A stretch of 64,000 nt of DNA, from the NCBI GenBank assembly GCA_035610365.1, contig CM069432.1, positions 165,972,035 through 166,036,034 of the forward strand, read 5' to 3'. The stretch is from Aquatica leii (lineage: Eukaryota; Arthropoda; Insecta; Coleoptera; Lampyridae). Position 1 is the stretch's first letter, and each line of letters opens with the position of its first letter. The position numbers were made by a program, and so were the translations under genes. Of this stretch, positions 33,788 to 46,213 are shown piece after piece. Under the pieces are notes generated by a model that saw nothing but the letters and a program-made list of their open reading frames with translations, was not told the origin of the DNA and made no database searches.

Positions 33788-36480
33788 ACTAAACAAAAAT
33801 AAAATATTATGGAAACATAAAGATTAATTTAAAACATAAAATCAACGTTCCAAAGTAACACTATCCTGCTTATTTAACAAACTTATCTTTAAATTCTGTT
33901 TAAACATTTTCACTATTGTACATTTTTTGTATATTGTCCTGTAGTTATTTAAAAGTTTGCATGATTGATAATGAAATCCGCAGTAATATTTACAAGTTTT
34001 GTATAAAGGTATACAGTAATCCTCGTTAAACTTAAGATTTCTGTTATGAACTGCATGTCTTTGGTTAAGTAATACATACAGACATGTAGGGCATTTACTA
34101 TTTATTACATTATACAACAACCAAACCAAACAATAATAGAAATCTATTTTCTGTTAGTATACGATAAAAATTATAGAATGGTGTAATATGTTCCCTTAGC
34201 TGTATATTAAACGCAAATCTAACACAATTATTTTGTAGAACCTGAATTTTGTTTTTATATTCCTTAGTTAAAAAGTTGGAGTATACGTTAGAACAATAAT
34301 CTATATGACTTAAAACTAAACTATTTACAATATTCCATTTAAATTTACATGATAAAATATATTTGTACTGATATAGAGTGACAGCTTTTGCATAACATGT
34401 TGACATGACTTTTCATGCATGTACTTGAAATGACATATTTTGGTCTAAAACAATTCCCAAACTTTTCACATGGTCACTTAATAGCACTTCACTATTATTT
34501 ATAATATTTTTTTTATTCACTAATGACACTGCCAAATTACGAGCTGCTCTAGTGCCAATACATATTGCTTCTGTTTAAAATTTGTTTAGCAGTAAACCAT
34601 TATCTCGAGACCATTGCATAATATTTCTCAAGTTGACATTAATTTTTTCTATAACAAAGTTTACTAGGCGAGGATCAAACGAAATGTACAACTGTGTGTC
34701 GTCTGCGTATAGGTTTAGATGTATATCAGGAGTAATACTGTACATTAAGTCGGATGTAAAGAGTGTGAAAAGTATAGGCCCCAGTATGCTCCTTTGTGGT
34801 GCACTTTGTTGGGTTCTACAGTACAGATAATTTTGAAACCATGTTAGTACCAGGTTGCTGCAGTTATAGTACTTGAGTTTAGCACGCAGTAGTTTACAGT
34901 TTATGGAATCAAATGCTTTGCTATAGTCTAAAAGTATGAACATTGTTACTTTAGAATTGCCCATAGCCTGAACAATATCGTTTGTAATTTAGGCATAGTT
35001 GTTGTTGTACTATAGCTTTTTCTAAACCTTGACTGTACAGTTGGTAAGATGTTATATTTATTTATATGATTTGTTAATCTTTTTGTTACTATCATCTCTA
35101 GAATCTTTGAGGCTACTGGTAAAAACTTATGGGTCGAAGTTGATTAAGGTTTTTGGCTTTTGAAAGGACAAATACATGATTTTTTCCATACATTGAGAAC
35201 TGAACCTGTTATTAGAGAGTAATTAATTATATCTCGCAGTGCATCTTTACAGAAAGAACAAATCAAATCAAGCATCTTCAAGCTTATATTGTCGGATCTA
35301 ACAGCGTTCGAAGTGATTTTGTTTAATATTGTTTCTATTTCATAGTTGGTTGTTTCCATAAATTTTAGCTCTTTTGCTATTCCTGGCCTAGTTTTATTGT
35401 TGTAAAAGTGTAATAATTCTGAGTTTATTCCTTCAGTTGGGATATTGCCAAAAAAATGATTTATCACGTTTAAATCTAATAAAGAAGTGTCTATAACATT
35501 TTGATTTTTATTATGAATGTTCCATGATTCTAGTAACTTCCAAGTTTTCTTCGGGTTGCTTTTATTCGTTTGCAGTTTTTGCTTTATATAAGCTGCTTTT
35601 TCTTCTTTAATCGCAAATCCTAAATAATTTTTTAATTCATTGTAATGTAGTTTATCTTTCAATAACCCGGTTTTCTTAAATTTAGAAAAAGCTTTCTTTT
35701 TTAAACGTATTATTAGTTTTATAGTATCTGTAATTTATGGTGTTGGTATACTATGTCGTAATTTTAATGTGCGTATGGTGCATGAATGTTGAACAAAGAT
35801 ATTATTGCGTTATTAAAAAAAACCCAGTTTTGCATCAATATTTGGTACAATATTTATATAATTTCAACAAATGCGTTTTGCATCATAAGTAAATTCATTA
35901 GATTGAAAATGTCGATAATCTCTGATCGTTATTGTTTTATTTGTAAATTTAGTAATATTGCAGTCAATCATATAATATACTACTCTGTGATCAGATATAT
36001 TTACAGCATCTTCCGTACCACTATTAAATATTTTACGAGATTTGTTTACACAGATAACGTCTATCAGTGTAGAAGAGGTTTCTGTTATACGAGTTGGATT
36101 AGAAATAATTTGCTGAAGATTAAAGACTTCTAAGATAATTTAAAAATATCTTAAGTTATTTTTATTTGATAAAAAGTCTACATTAAGATCACCTAACATA
36201 ATAGTTTTATTGGCTTCGAGTGTTAAATGTGCAAGAGTGTTCTCCAACTCATTAAGATACGTCATTGGTGTATTTGGGGGCTTGTATGTAACTCCAATTG
36301 CAGTCTTTAATTTACTTATTGACAATTTAATCCAAAGTTGCTCAATGTTATTATCTATACCTTGAAAACTTAAATCTACAGTTTTTAATTTTAAATGCGA
36401 TTTTATATATAAACAAACATCCCCTCCTTTTTTTTCTTATTTTACTATCTGCATTTTATTGCCAAATCGTCTCTGGGCCA
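33788..36480 (-). pseudogene. Non-LTR retrotransposon (LINE, Jockey/CR1-like), 5'-truncated
   Basis: Reading leftward on the minus strand, the endonuclease part gives GVTYKPPNTPM and MLGDLNVDFL (36325-36140), then a linker frame 35662-35144 with KTWKLLESWN and NAVRSDNISLKMLDL. The reverse transcriptase follows at 34964-34575 with LLDYSKAFDSINCKLL, RSILGPILFTLFTSDL and the catalytic LYADDTQLYI. C-terminal frames 34406-34110 (SHIDYCSNVYSNF) and 34129-33842 complete it. At least four frameshifts or stops break the ORF, and no ORF1 is present. It abuts the truncated LTR of gypsy D, so it probably inserted there. Confidence 0.75.
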
Positions 36481-37647
36481 GATGTTTTAAAACTTAAATT
36501 ACCTACCGCTGCGCTCCAGCATTCAGTGCATTGAAAACGGCACTACATCAGTGTACTTCTGGTGCATTGTTGAACTGCAGTTACTCGGAATGCGTCATTA
36601 GCCAGAGTTCGCGTAACTTGTATAGGATCTGTGATTGGCGAAGCTTTTCTGCGCGACTTTCTAAATAAAAACACCAATTATTGTATTACGACAAAAAACA
36701 GTGACGTATATAGCAAATACTTTATCAGCAAAGTTATCTTGAAAAATACACTTTAACATTAATTAAAATTTCAAAACTTAAGCAAACAAAACAAATTTTA
36801 CAACGAAAGCAAGAACAACCATGAATCGACTATTAGATTAGAACACCTCTATTTCAGAAGAATGGATTCGTTGTATCAATTTCGTGCAAATTACGTGACA
36901 GGTCTTTTACAAACTAAGTGAACTCTAATATAGTCGGTGAAAATGAGAGACTTGACTAAATGATTACGGTTTTTGAGCTTGTCGATACAGGATCAAAAAA
37001 TAACTAACTAGTGAATAAACGCCGATAATAAGTTTTAAGTTACCAATTTGTAAGACTTGACACGTTTCCTAAAAATTGATTTTATGATGAACATTTACAC
37101 GTAGAAAATAGTTCTCTACACATATATAAGTAGTGAATAAGTAGAAAATGCGTAAATAATGTAACAAATAAAAAAATAATCGCAAATTTGAAAAAACCGT
37201 TGAAGGTTGAAGTTAGAGTTTCACAAGTAACGATTGTTTTTACTTAAACCAAAAGCAGAATGGCAATTTTTTCAAAATAGATTTATTGTTTATTCTTTTC
37301 GTTTTTATTTTTTAAAGGGTACTATAGTCTTAGTGAGTTTAACAAAATTGCTTATAAAACACCCTGTAAATACCACATCAATTGATTTTTTGTATAACTT
37401 AGTTTTACAACAAGCAGGACTCAACCTCCAAATGCCAATACAAAATTCAAAATTTTTTTATTCATTATACCTCTTGTTACACCTACTCTGGAACACAAGG
37501 TATATATATGCTGTTATTTGATAATAACTTTGTTTGTTTTTATTTTTCCTTTTAAAAGAAAATACAAAGAAAAAATAATTACTTTTAATTCTTTTTCGAA
37601 TGTGTATTTATGTTAAACTTAAACTTATTCTTATTTACACTCTGCCA
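36481..37647. other. Gene-free stretch between LINE and gypsy B
   Basis: AT-rich sequence. The 3' LTR of gypsy B was expected here but nothing like the LTR start at 54249 was found. The open frame 37234-37521 on the plus strand resembles no protein I know. Confidence 0.4.
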
Positions 37648-38247
37648 TTATTTTGTAAACATACTTCTTATAATATAGGCTAAATATATGTGACGAAAAT
37701 TTTTTGGAAGTTTTAAAGTTAAAGATTGAGGAAAAGAACTTTTTGCAATCACTCTTCCTGGTGTCCAAACTTTATCGTCAACTTTCTTTTTAAAAACAAC
37801 TGCTTTGTTGTTTTGAATTTTGCTTAACGTTTTTATATTTCTGTTATAATAAGATTTGATCCACAGGTGACGGCATTCCATTTTTAGGTAAATTTCTAAA
37901 ATTTAATAAGGCCAAAGATGGATCAGAATGATCATGATACGCTTTTCTCAATAATTGCTTAACAATTTTCACACTAGACTCCGCAAGTCCATTGGATTGT
38001 GAATAATTTGGAAATGAAGTTATATGTTTAAAACCATACTGCTGCAAAAAATTTTAAATTTTCGACTTGAAAATTGCGTACCGTTATCAGAGATAATTTC
38101 TAAGGGAATGCCATGTCGGGCCAAAATTGACTTAAGGTGTATAATAACCGTATTAGATGACAAATCTTCTAATTTAGCAATTTCAATAAATTTACTATAA
38201 TAATCTACAACGATAACATAATACAATTTGTTAAATTCAAAAAGACA
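37648..38247 (-). pseudogene. Gypsy B integrase core and C-terminus
   Basis: Frames 38226-38020, 38047-37844 and 37881-37648 overlap and read YVIVVDYYSKFIEI (first catalytic Asp), LEIISDNGTQF (second), then NYSQSNGLAESSVKIVK (catalytic Glu) and a GRVIAKSSFPQSLTLK tail. Two frameshifts separate the frames. The upstream zinc-binding part of the same integrase is about 2.2 kb away at 40456-40682 because a gypsy A fragment lies between. Confidence 0.7.
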
Positions 38248-40455
38248 TCATGGCAAATCGCACTGCCGGGAGTTTATCTTTCCATTGTGTATGATTGTTA
38301 GCAGTTAAGATAGAAAGTTGTGTTTTTAAATCGCGGTTTTTACGCTCAACCGGGTTAGCTTCCGGATGATACAATGGCACTTAAGTCTGTGAAAAACCGA
38401 GACAATGAGCTGTCTGTTGCATAACGGAACTCACGAACTGAACACCGTTATCACTACTTACGCGCCTAGGAAGTCCAAAACGTAAGATTATTTCATCTAC
38501 AAGAATTCTAAAACAATTTTCAGCAGAAACAACTTTTAATGCAAAGAGCTCTACCCAGCGACTGGTTGTGTCTTGTATTATGTAGATCCATTTATATCCA
38601 TCCTCTGTCTCAGGTAGAGGTCCAAATAAGTCCATAGAAAGAACTTCAAATCGTTGATTTTGAATGGGCGTTTGAATCTGTCCGATGGGTTTCAAGTTAG
38701 AAGCTTTATACCTTTGGCAATCTAGACATTTTGCTACGTGATGGGTTATGTCACGACGCATACTTGTCCAGTAGTATCTACTGGCGATTCGCTGCATTGT
38801 ACGATCAACTCCATAATGACCAGCTAGTTGAGAATCATGACATTCCGAGATAATCTTACTAACAGAAGACTTCGGAACTACTAGCTGAGCAGTCTCTTCA
38901 TCTGAGTCTGGAACATAGCGATGTAGAATACCGTTAATCATAATATACCCACGTTCGGTCCATCGTTTAAAATCAACATCATCAGCAGGACGTTCGAAGC
39001 AGTCGATGATTTTACTTAGGTCGGGATCATTCATTTGTTCACGGCTCACTTCGTTGGTACTTTCCTTGGGTAAATCAATGCTTACAAGTTTGGCTTCTAA
39101 GTTTTCCAAAGCAGGTCTTGATAGCATGTCAGCTACAACATTTAATCGATCTGGAGTATAGTCTATTTTTAAATCATAAGACTGGAGAAGAAGTGACCAT
39201 CGTGCTAGACGACCTGTTGGTGATTTTAAAGACATGAGCCACCTGAGCGGTTGATGATCCGACTGAACAACAGTAGTGGAACCTTCTAAGTAACCTCTAA
39301 AACGGTTAACGGCCCACACGACAGCTAATGCTTCGCGTTCTGTAGTACAATAATTTTGTTCCGATTGTGTCAACAATCTGGATGCATATTCTATGGGCCT
39401 TTCGTTGGGATCTTCCCCCTGGAGTAAACATGCACCAAGAGCATATGCACTAGCGTCGGTTCTAAGGACATAGGGAAGCTTTGCGTCAGCCTGACGGAGA
39501 ATTGGACTAGTTGTTAACAGCTTTTTTAGTTGTTGGAAGGTTTCTTCTTGTTTAGGACCCCAAGTCCAAACTACATTTTTCTTTGTGAGGTTCGTGAGAG
39601 GTTTAGCTATACCTGCAAAATTCTCTATAAAACGGCGGTACCATGAACAGGTTTGGAGAAAAGAGAGAACTTGTTACGTGTTCTTGGGCGTAGGCATATC
39701 TAGAATCGCAGACACTTTGCTTGGATTCGGCTTCAAACCCTGGGGACTAATCACGTAACCAAAGTAATTGACAGAAGGGCAACCAAATGTGCACTTGGAT
39801 CTGTTTAAGTGAAGCTTAAACAGTCTTAGGCGATTGAACACAAATTGTATGTCCCTAACATGTTCCGTGAAAGTAGGAGACAATATGATCATGTCATCTA
39901 AGTAAGCCAAGATGTTTACATCTTGTAAACCGGAGCGAAATCTATCAATAAGGCGTTGAAATGTGGAAGGTGCATTTCGCAATCCAAACGGCATCCGTAT
40001 GTAACGGAACGAACCTAAAGGGCAAATAAATGCTGTCTTATCCCGATCTTCTGGCTTCACTGAAATCTGATGGTAACCTGATTTAAGATCAAGAGTTGTC
40101 ATATAAGTGGCTTTTTTAGCCGAATGAAGTAAATCTTCGATATGAGGCAATGGATATTTATTTGAACAAGTGATAGCATTTTGTTTTCGATAATCTACTA
40201 GCCTTGTGCCTCCATTTTTTTTGGCACTAAAACTATTGGAGCAGCATAAGGAGATTCACATTCTTCTATAATATCTTCCGATAGAAGATGTTCGATTTCT
40301 TTACGTAAGATATCTTTTTTCCCTTCGGAGAGACGATAAGGTGGAACTGCTATAGGAGTATTATCTTTAGAGTAATGGTATGTTCTGCATACGGAGTGGC
40401 TTCTTTGTTGGGTAGAAATAAATCAAGATTTTTCTCGAGAACATTATTACCCAAT
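38248..40455 (-). pseudogene. Gypsy element A fragment (RT, RNase H, integrase) inside B
   Basis: The order on the minus strand is a protease-RT linker (LDLFLPNKEATPYAEHTI near 40420), RT (40150-39674) with LDLKSGYHQISV and ILAYLDDMII, RNase H and integrase in one open frame 39376-38381. That frame contains TEREALAVVW, VVQSDHQPLRW, the HHCC module HYGVDRTMQR...CLDCQRYK, MDLFGPLP and SSDNGVQF. After a stop the integrase continues (YHPEANPVERKN, then HTQWKDKLPAVRFAM) up to 38248. Neither LTR is present. The 331-codon uninterrupted frame suggests it is younger than B. Confidence 0.75.
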
Positions 40456-40682
40456 GTTAGCCACGGTAATAAAGGAATATCATGAAACTGAATAGGTTCT
40501 TTAGAGTTATTTACTTTATACATAGTACACGTTTGGCATTTTAAACAAACATCTTTAATTTGTGCCTGAATGCCTGGCAAATACAAAACAGTTTTTGACC
40601 TTCGTACACAAGTTTGATAACCAAAACGTTCTTCATGATCTTTTGCAATGACATTGGAATATAAATTAATTCGTTTTTAAAA
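40456..40682 (-). pseudogene. Gypsy B integrase zinc-binding domain
   Basis: The minus strand reads NELIYIPMSLQK, then (in the next frame) DHEERFGYQTCVRRS, and TVLYLPGIQAQIKDVCLKCQ followed by TC, the His/Cys zinc domain of a retroviral-type integrase, then FHDIPLLPWLTLG, where the sequence switches to gypsy A. The frameshift lies near 40640. Confidence 0.6.
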
Positions 40683-40967
40683 TGATTATAAGCGACTTTC
40701 GGCTTAGACTGCGACGTAGTTAAACACCCAGTCACTGTCAGTGACATTTACCACTCTGAAGATGCAAGCTGCAATGTTTTGGGAAACGTCAGGTTGTTTG
40801 GGTTCACGAACGACAATACGACAAAGGTCAAGTTCTACTTCTTGTTTTGGTTCTCACGAAGAGACTAGGACCAAGCCTAAGTCTTAGTGTTTAACTACGA
40901 CGCGGTCGAAGCCGAAAGTCGCTTATAATCATAAACATAACAACCGCGAAAGCTTAAGATTATATAT
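40683..40967. mobile_element. 285-bp mariner-derived insertion with 11-bp direct repeats
   Basis: CGTTTTTAAAA occurs at 40672-40682 and 40968-40978, flanking the segment exactly. From about 40735 the segment matches the N-terminal transposase region at 31905-32140 in the opposite orientation, including GTTCACGAACGACAATACG and CCGCGAAAGCTTAAGAT. The first 48 bases are an inverted copy of the bases ending at 40930 (GATTATAAGCGACTTTCGGC against its complement). It splits the gypsy B integrase zinc domain from the RNase H side. Confidence 0.65.
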
Positions 40968-42998
40968 CGTTTTTAAAAACTATGTCATTAATTATATGTA
41001 ACTCATGCCTTATGTTCCAAAATGGTTTTACAATATTATCTACATTATTTCTATTTTGTGGCCAACCATTTTGAATATATTCTATTAATTTACGCACCAT
41101 AGAATCTTCTTTAGTTTTTAGTTTAATTAATTCTCTTTTCTCTATTTATACTGGCAAATATTAAAAAGCAGCGTTAACATGACAAACAATTTCATTATTA
41201 AATTTATCATCATTTAAAATGTCATTCTCAAATAAACATTTTTTTTACCACGAACGTATTTAACAACAATATCGTACCCTTGAACTTTAAGCATCATTCT
41301 TTGTATGCGAGTAGGGACTTTATTTAACGTTTCTAATGCTAAATGATTGGTCTCAAATTTACTTTTTTGCCTAAAATATATTTATGAAATCTGTTACAAC
41401 TAAAAACAATAGCAAACATTTCTTTTTTTATTTGAGCGTATTGTTTCTGACAATCAGATAAAGCTTTGGAAGCATGAGCAACGGGACGTCCATCCTGAAC
41501 TAAACATGCACCGACCCCTTCTGAACTACAATCGACAGAGACCACTGTTTTATTGTTGATATCAAAAATTTGTAGAACTGGAGCATTAGTTAATAATTTT
41601 TTAATTGTTTTAAAAACACTTTCATGAATTTGTTGCCAATAAAAATACCATCTTTTTTAAGCAATGTTCTCAACGGTGCTGCAATGCTTGAATAGTTTAC
41701 AATAAAGTGATATAGGTAATTTGTTAATCCAAGAAATCTTTTTAAATCTTTTTTATCTTTTAGAGATACTGTTTCCGTAATGGCATTACCGTTTGATGTG
41801 TCTGGATAAACATCATCTTTATTTATTATGACACTTAAATATTTATTTGTTCTTTACAATTTTTTTTTTGTTAAACTTATTATTATTTGTTGCTATTTCT
41901 AATACTCTTCTTAATCTTTTATTGTGTTCGTTAAGTGATTCACCAAACACAACAACATCGTCTACATAAAAGAATACTCTTTCAACGTCTTTAAATATTT
42001 CTTGTATTCGTTCTTGGAATGCTTCCGTAGAAACAGATAAACTAAATGGAAGTCTTTTATACCGATAATTGCCAAAAGGTGTAGAAAAAGTACACAATTT
42101 AGAACTAGCTTCATCAAATTTAACAGTCCAGAAACCGCTATTACAAACCAATATTGTAAAGTACCGCGCGTTGCTTAATTTTTCATTAGTATCCTCTACA
42201 GTAGGCAATTGAATATTTTTCTGATTTCAAATTGATTTAAATAACGCGGATCTAAACACACTCTCAACGAATTATTTTTCTTTTTAACTATAACTACCGA
42301 GTTGACCCACGTAGACGATTCGTCTACCTTTTCAATAATATTTTGACACAGCATTCTATCTATTTCATACTTAAATGGCTTTATAATTTCTAAAAGAACT
42401 CGCCTCGGAGGGTCAGCTTTAGGTATCGCATTAGCATGTAAATTAATATGATATTCATTATCAAAACAACCAATGCCTTTAAAACTTCCCTCAAATTTCA
42501 TTAAAAATCATTAACATTATTAATATTAACATTTAAAACATTTCTACGAATTAAATTTAAGTCAATGCTAGTTTTAAGACCTAAAATTGTAACACAATCT
42601 GAGTACAAATTCAATGTTAACTGGTTTGTTATTTGATAAATAACATTTAATTGTACAAACATCTTTAACAGATATGTTTTTACTATCAAGTGTAGTAAGT
42701 TTAAATTTGCCTTTATTAACAATAAATTTAGGATTTAAATCCAAACTTTTATAAATGTTATATGATAATTATGATAAACAATTAACTTGAGCGCTATATA
42801 TATTATCTAATTTTACTTTAATCACTTTCTTATTAATAAATAAAGATTTTAACCATTCATTTGTATTATTATCGCTTGAATATATGTTACCTACAAATAT
42901 TTCCTCGAGTTCTTGATTTGGTGTATTCTTCTATTTACACATGCGGGCGTAATGATTTTTTTCATGGCACTGTCTTTGATATGGATTTTTAATTAGTA
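40968..42998 (-). pseudogene. Gypsy B nucleocapsid knuckle, protease, RT and RNase H
   Basis: From the right, QCHEKNHYARMCK (near 42990) is the end of a CCHC zinc knuckle. Then come an aspartic-protease-like stretch (42722-42501), the RT N-terminus (42501-42196: NIIEKVDESSTWVNSVV, KKKNNSLRVCLDPRYLN), RT palm (42208-41843: FSTPFGNYRYKRLPF, and YVDDVVVFGESL) and RNase H (41545-41339: VSVDCSSEGVGACLVQDGRP). Frames are separated by stops and shifts, so the gene is dead. The right edge is the Harbinger insertion site. Confidence 0.7.
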
Positions 42999-43254
42999 AC
43001 TTAGTGCCGTTTCACATGCAACTGACGGTCAGCGCTGACGGTCAGCGCTGATTACTTAAGTACATTATATCAAATGAAGCATTTCAGACGTGTTCCGGAC
43101 CGTCAGCTCGTACAGTTTCGTACGTCGGGCGTCAGTCGAGCGCGACCTGATAGCGTATGATATTTACACTTCAAGCCATTGCGCAAACGGTGGCTTTCAC
43201 ATGCTCGCTGACGCTGACGCTGACCAAGTCTCGCTCATTTGAAACAGTGTTGCA

Positions 43255-45605
43255 TTGTTGGACTCAAAGATGGCCGCTAATTGTGAAGTAGATACGGAAC
43301 TGTTAATAGGTGCAGTACAAGAGGAAAGGTGCATTTGGGATTCTTCAGATGAGCGGTATAAGAATCGTGGCCAGAAAAATGCTGCATATGAGCGTATAGC
43401 GGCAATGCTAATAACATATTTCAACAACCTACCGGAAGGAAAGAAACGGAATGCAGGTATGTGAAATAATTTTGTTTACAACTTTAATTAATTTAAATTA
43501 ATTTTACACAACAACTATTGTACTTTTGAGTCTTGCCAGGCAACACTTCCGCCTGGAGTAGTAAAATAATTTGCAAATGAGTCTCTAATAGAACAACCTG
43601 ATCGTTCTACAAGAGATTGTGCGGTGGTATCTTGAAATCCTCGTACTGACAGTGTATGAGAAAACGAAAAACCGTCTCTTATGCGTACAAAGTTGTGCAA
43701 AATACAGCACGCTTTCACAATTTTGTTAGACAAACGTACAGATGTATTGAGCGGTCTATGAAACATTCGCCATTTGTTACTCAAAATACCAAAAGTGCAC
43801 TCAATGAATCTCCTGGCCCGAGTAAGACGGTAATTGAAAATTTGTTTCTTATAGTTTAAATTCTTCTTCGCATAAGGTCGTAAAATGTGGCGGGTTAACT
43901 GAAATGCCTCATCGGCGACAATTACGTAGGGCATTGGTACATTATTATCGCTATTAGGAAGCGGACTGTCTTGTGGCAAGTCGAGGGTCTGTTCTTTCAT
44001 CTGTTTCCAGAATGACCTATTAGTGAATATATTTGAATCACAAAATTTTCCAAAAGCACCAACATCAATATAAGTAAAACAATAATTAGCATCGCAAATT
44101 CCCAATAGGACCAAAGAGAAAAAATGTTTGTAGTTAAAGCAGAGACTTTTGATAGGTTTCACTAATCTTATGTGTTTCCCGTCTACAGCCCCAACACAAT
44201 TCGGGAAATTAGCGTACGTGCAAAACTGTGAAGATATTTCCAGCCACTTATCATGTGTTAATATTGGCATATACTCAGTTTTTAGTATCACCCAAACTTG
44301 ATCGCACACAAGTTCTACTATACCACTTATGGTAGATATTCCTAGTCTGTATATATAATGCATGTCTGTGAATGTGTTTCCGCTTGCCAAATATCTACAA
44401 CAAAACAAATACATTAAGAGAATATTCTAAAAAATTGGCCATTATGTGAACACTGTATGTTGAGATAAAGTACATGGTGGTCTATTAATAATGGCACTCG
44501 GCCATGTCTTAGAAACTATTTATTGTGTATAATAAACAACCCTGTACCTATTGTGTTATGGAACTCCTAACAAGTAATGCTGTGCATTTTTTATTTATTT
44601 TGTTATTGTTATTTTTAATGAATCTCGTACAAAGAAGATCGAAGACTGCACGAGATGCTTACGTTAGAGATAAAGCCAAATTAAGAAATACTAAAAGTGG
44701 GAGCGCTGCAAAGAAATTCAAGAGTTATGTCTACTTTAAAAATTTGAAATTTCTCGATGGTATCCTGGATTTGAATATGTAAGAAACATTAACACGTATA
44801 TGCAGGGTCCTGTTTACTATTATTTGATAACGTGTTTAAAAATATGTAATACGTATTTTTTTGTTTCCTGCTACAAAGCGTATTTTTCGACATACTTAAC
44901 CATTTCCATACATAAAAGCGACTATGTATATGCTTGAAATGTGTAAATGTTTTATATTCTTATTGTAGGACTGAAACAAATTACGATAACAATGATGACA
45001 CTTTGACGAGCACAGCTGGAGAAGACAGTGAATATCATTCCGAAAGTGAAGATTCAGTTAGTGCTCTGCCCACAGCTGAAATTGTCTCTAAGGTGAATGA
45101 ACGAAATTTTCAAAGAAAGAAGCGCAGGCGCAACGATGACATAGATCAGAAATTAATATCACTCCTTTATTATGCCAAAAATGAGGAAGACGACAATGAT
45201 AGAGCATTTGTGACTTCGCTTTTGCCAACTCTTAAATCCTTCGACGAAGGCCAAAAATTACAATTACGTGCAGAAGTTTTGCGCATTATGTTGGAAATTA
45301 AACAAATTCCTCCATATCGACCTAGGCAAGCTACACAAATATCTGTTTATACCACCGCTTTTGCTCCTTTACCAACACCGTCATCCTCTAGCACGTATAC
45401 GTACAGGGCACATAATCAGCTAACACATAGCACTTCCTCGAATTCTCCAAACGACAATGTTTATAATCATGGCTATGGAGGAGTCTCAAGTTATCCTTTT
45501 TACACACAAACTCCAGCAACATCACCGCTTTACATGTCACCGCCAGAGGAACAGCCTACACTGACTGAACTTAGAAACATCCATTTTGATGGTCACTACC
45601 ACTAG
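43255..45605 (+). CDS. MADF-type DNA-binding partner protein of the Harbinger element
   Basis: The exons are 43255-43456 (or 43460), about 44635-44778 and 44969-45605. Exon 1 has the MADF start: LLIGAVQEERCIWDSSDERY. Exon 2 completes it with SKTARDAYVRDKAK and KSYVYFKNLKFLDGI. Exon 3 has an acidic stretch, a basic cluster (RKKRRRNDD) and a BESS-like segment DNDRAFVTSLLPTLKSFDEG followed by a Ser/Pro/Tyr-rich tail. The exon 2-3 join is clean GT/AG in phase 2. The exon 1-2 join is not: the strong GCAG/GTATGT donor is out of phase, while a weaker GTGAAA donor four bases later fits. The usual MADF Trp in RRWK is Ser here. Confidence 0.75.
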
Positions 45606-46213
45606 CATGGTCACTAGGGTTTAAGATGTCATAGACTATAATATTTTGTATACCGTAGCATTAATAAAGTTCCTTTTGAATACTTTTGCACATTTTCTTA
45701 TAGATATACAAACTGTGTGCCTTCCACACTAGAATCTGTCACTTTTCTTGACTGAGTTTGGCGTAAACTAAATTTGGTCGTAATGTATGTCGTTAAAAGC
45801 TAAGGGAGTGAAAATCTTACGTTTCTACCTTAAACCCTTTTCACACATAACAGCTAATGTCACTGACATTTGGAAGGCAAAAAAATAAAAAACAACGAAA
45901 ATTTTACTTACCTCAAAGCTACGCACAGTCGTTCTACTGAGGATATTGAAACTCTAATATAATTTGAAAATTTTAGACTATCTTCTAATTTGGCATGCAG
46001 TTCGTCAAACGACTTTATGGACATCCTAAAATAATTGAAAAATTTTCTTTCGTCTTCCCTTAGACCGCAGTACAAAGTTGCAAATGCACCTTGTACATTT
46101 CTTCCCATCACAATAGGATGCACCCACATTCTTTTTTTCTTTGATTTCTGCCTTCTCCTGCGTATAAGTAGAGAAGCGGCAACAATGCGAATTATGTTAC
46201 GTCGCAAATGCAT
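43515..46213 (-). CDS. Harbinger (HARBI1-like) DDE transposase, 393 aa, apparently intact
   Basis: Two exons, 46213-45912 and 44394-43515, join in frame across a GTAAGT/TAG intron (LCVALR/YLASGN). Exon 1 has the basic N-terminus and WVHPIVMGRNVQGAFATLY typical of the family. Exon 2 holds the DDE_Tnp_4 catalytic motifs: VGAVDGKHIRL (Asp 1), the YIDVGAFGKFCDSNIF block (Asp 2), the FQLTRHILRPYAKK element and RARRFIECTFGILSNKWRMF (Glu). No stop or shift was found. The protein excises and inserts the element at TWA sites together with the MADF partner, by analogy with studied Harbingers. Its exons interleave with those of the partner gene. Confidence 0.88.
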
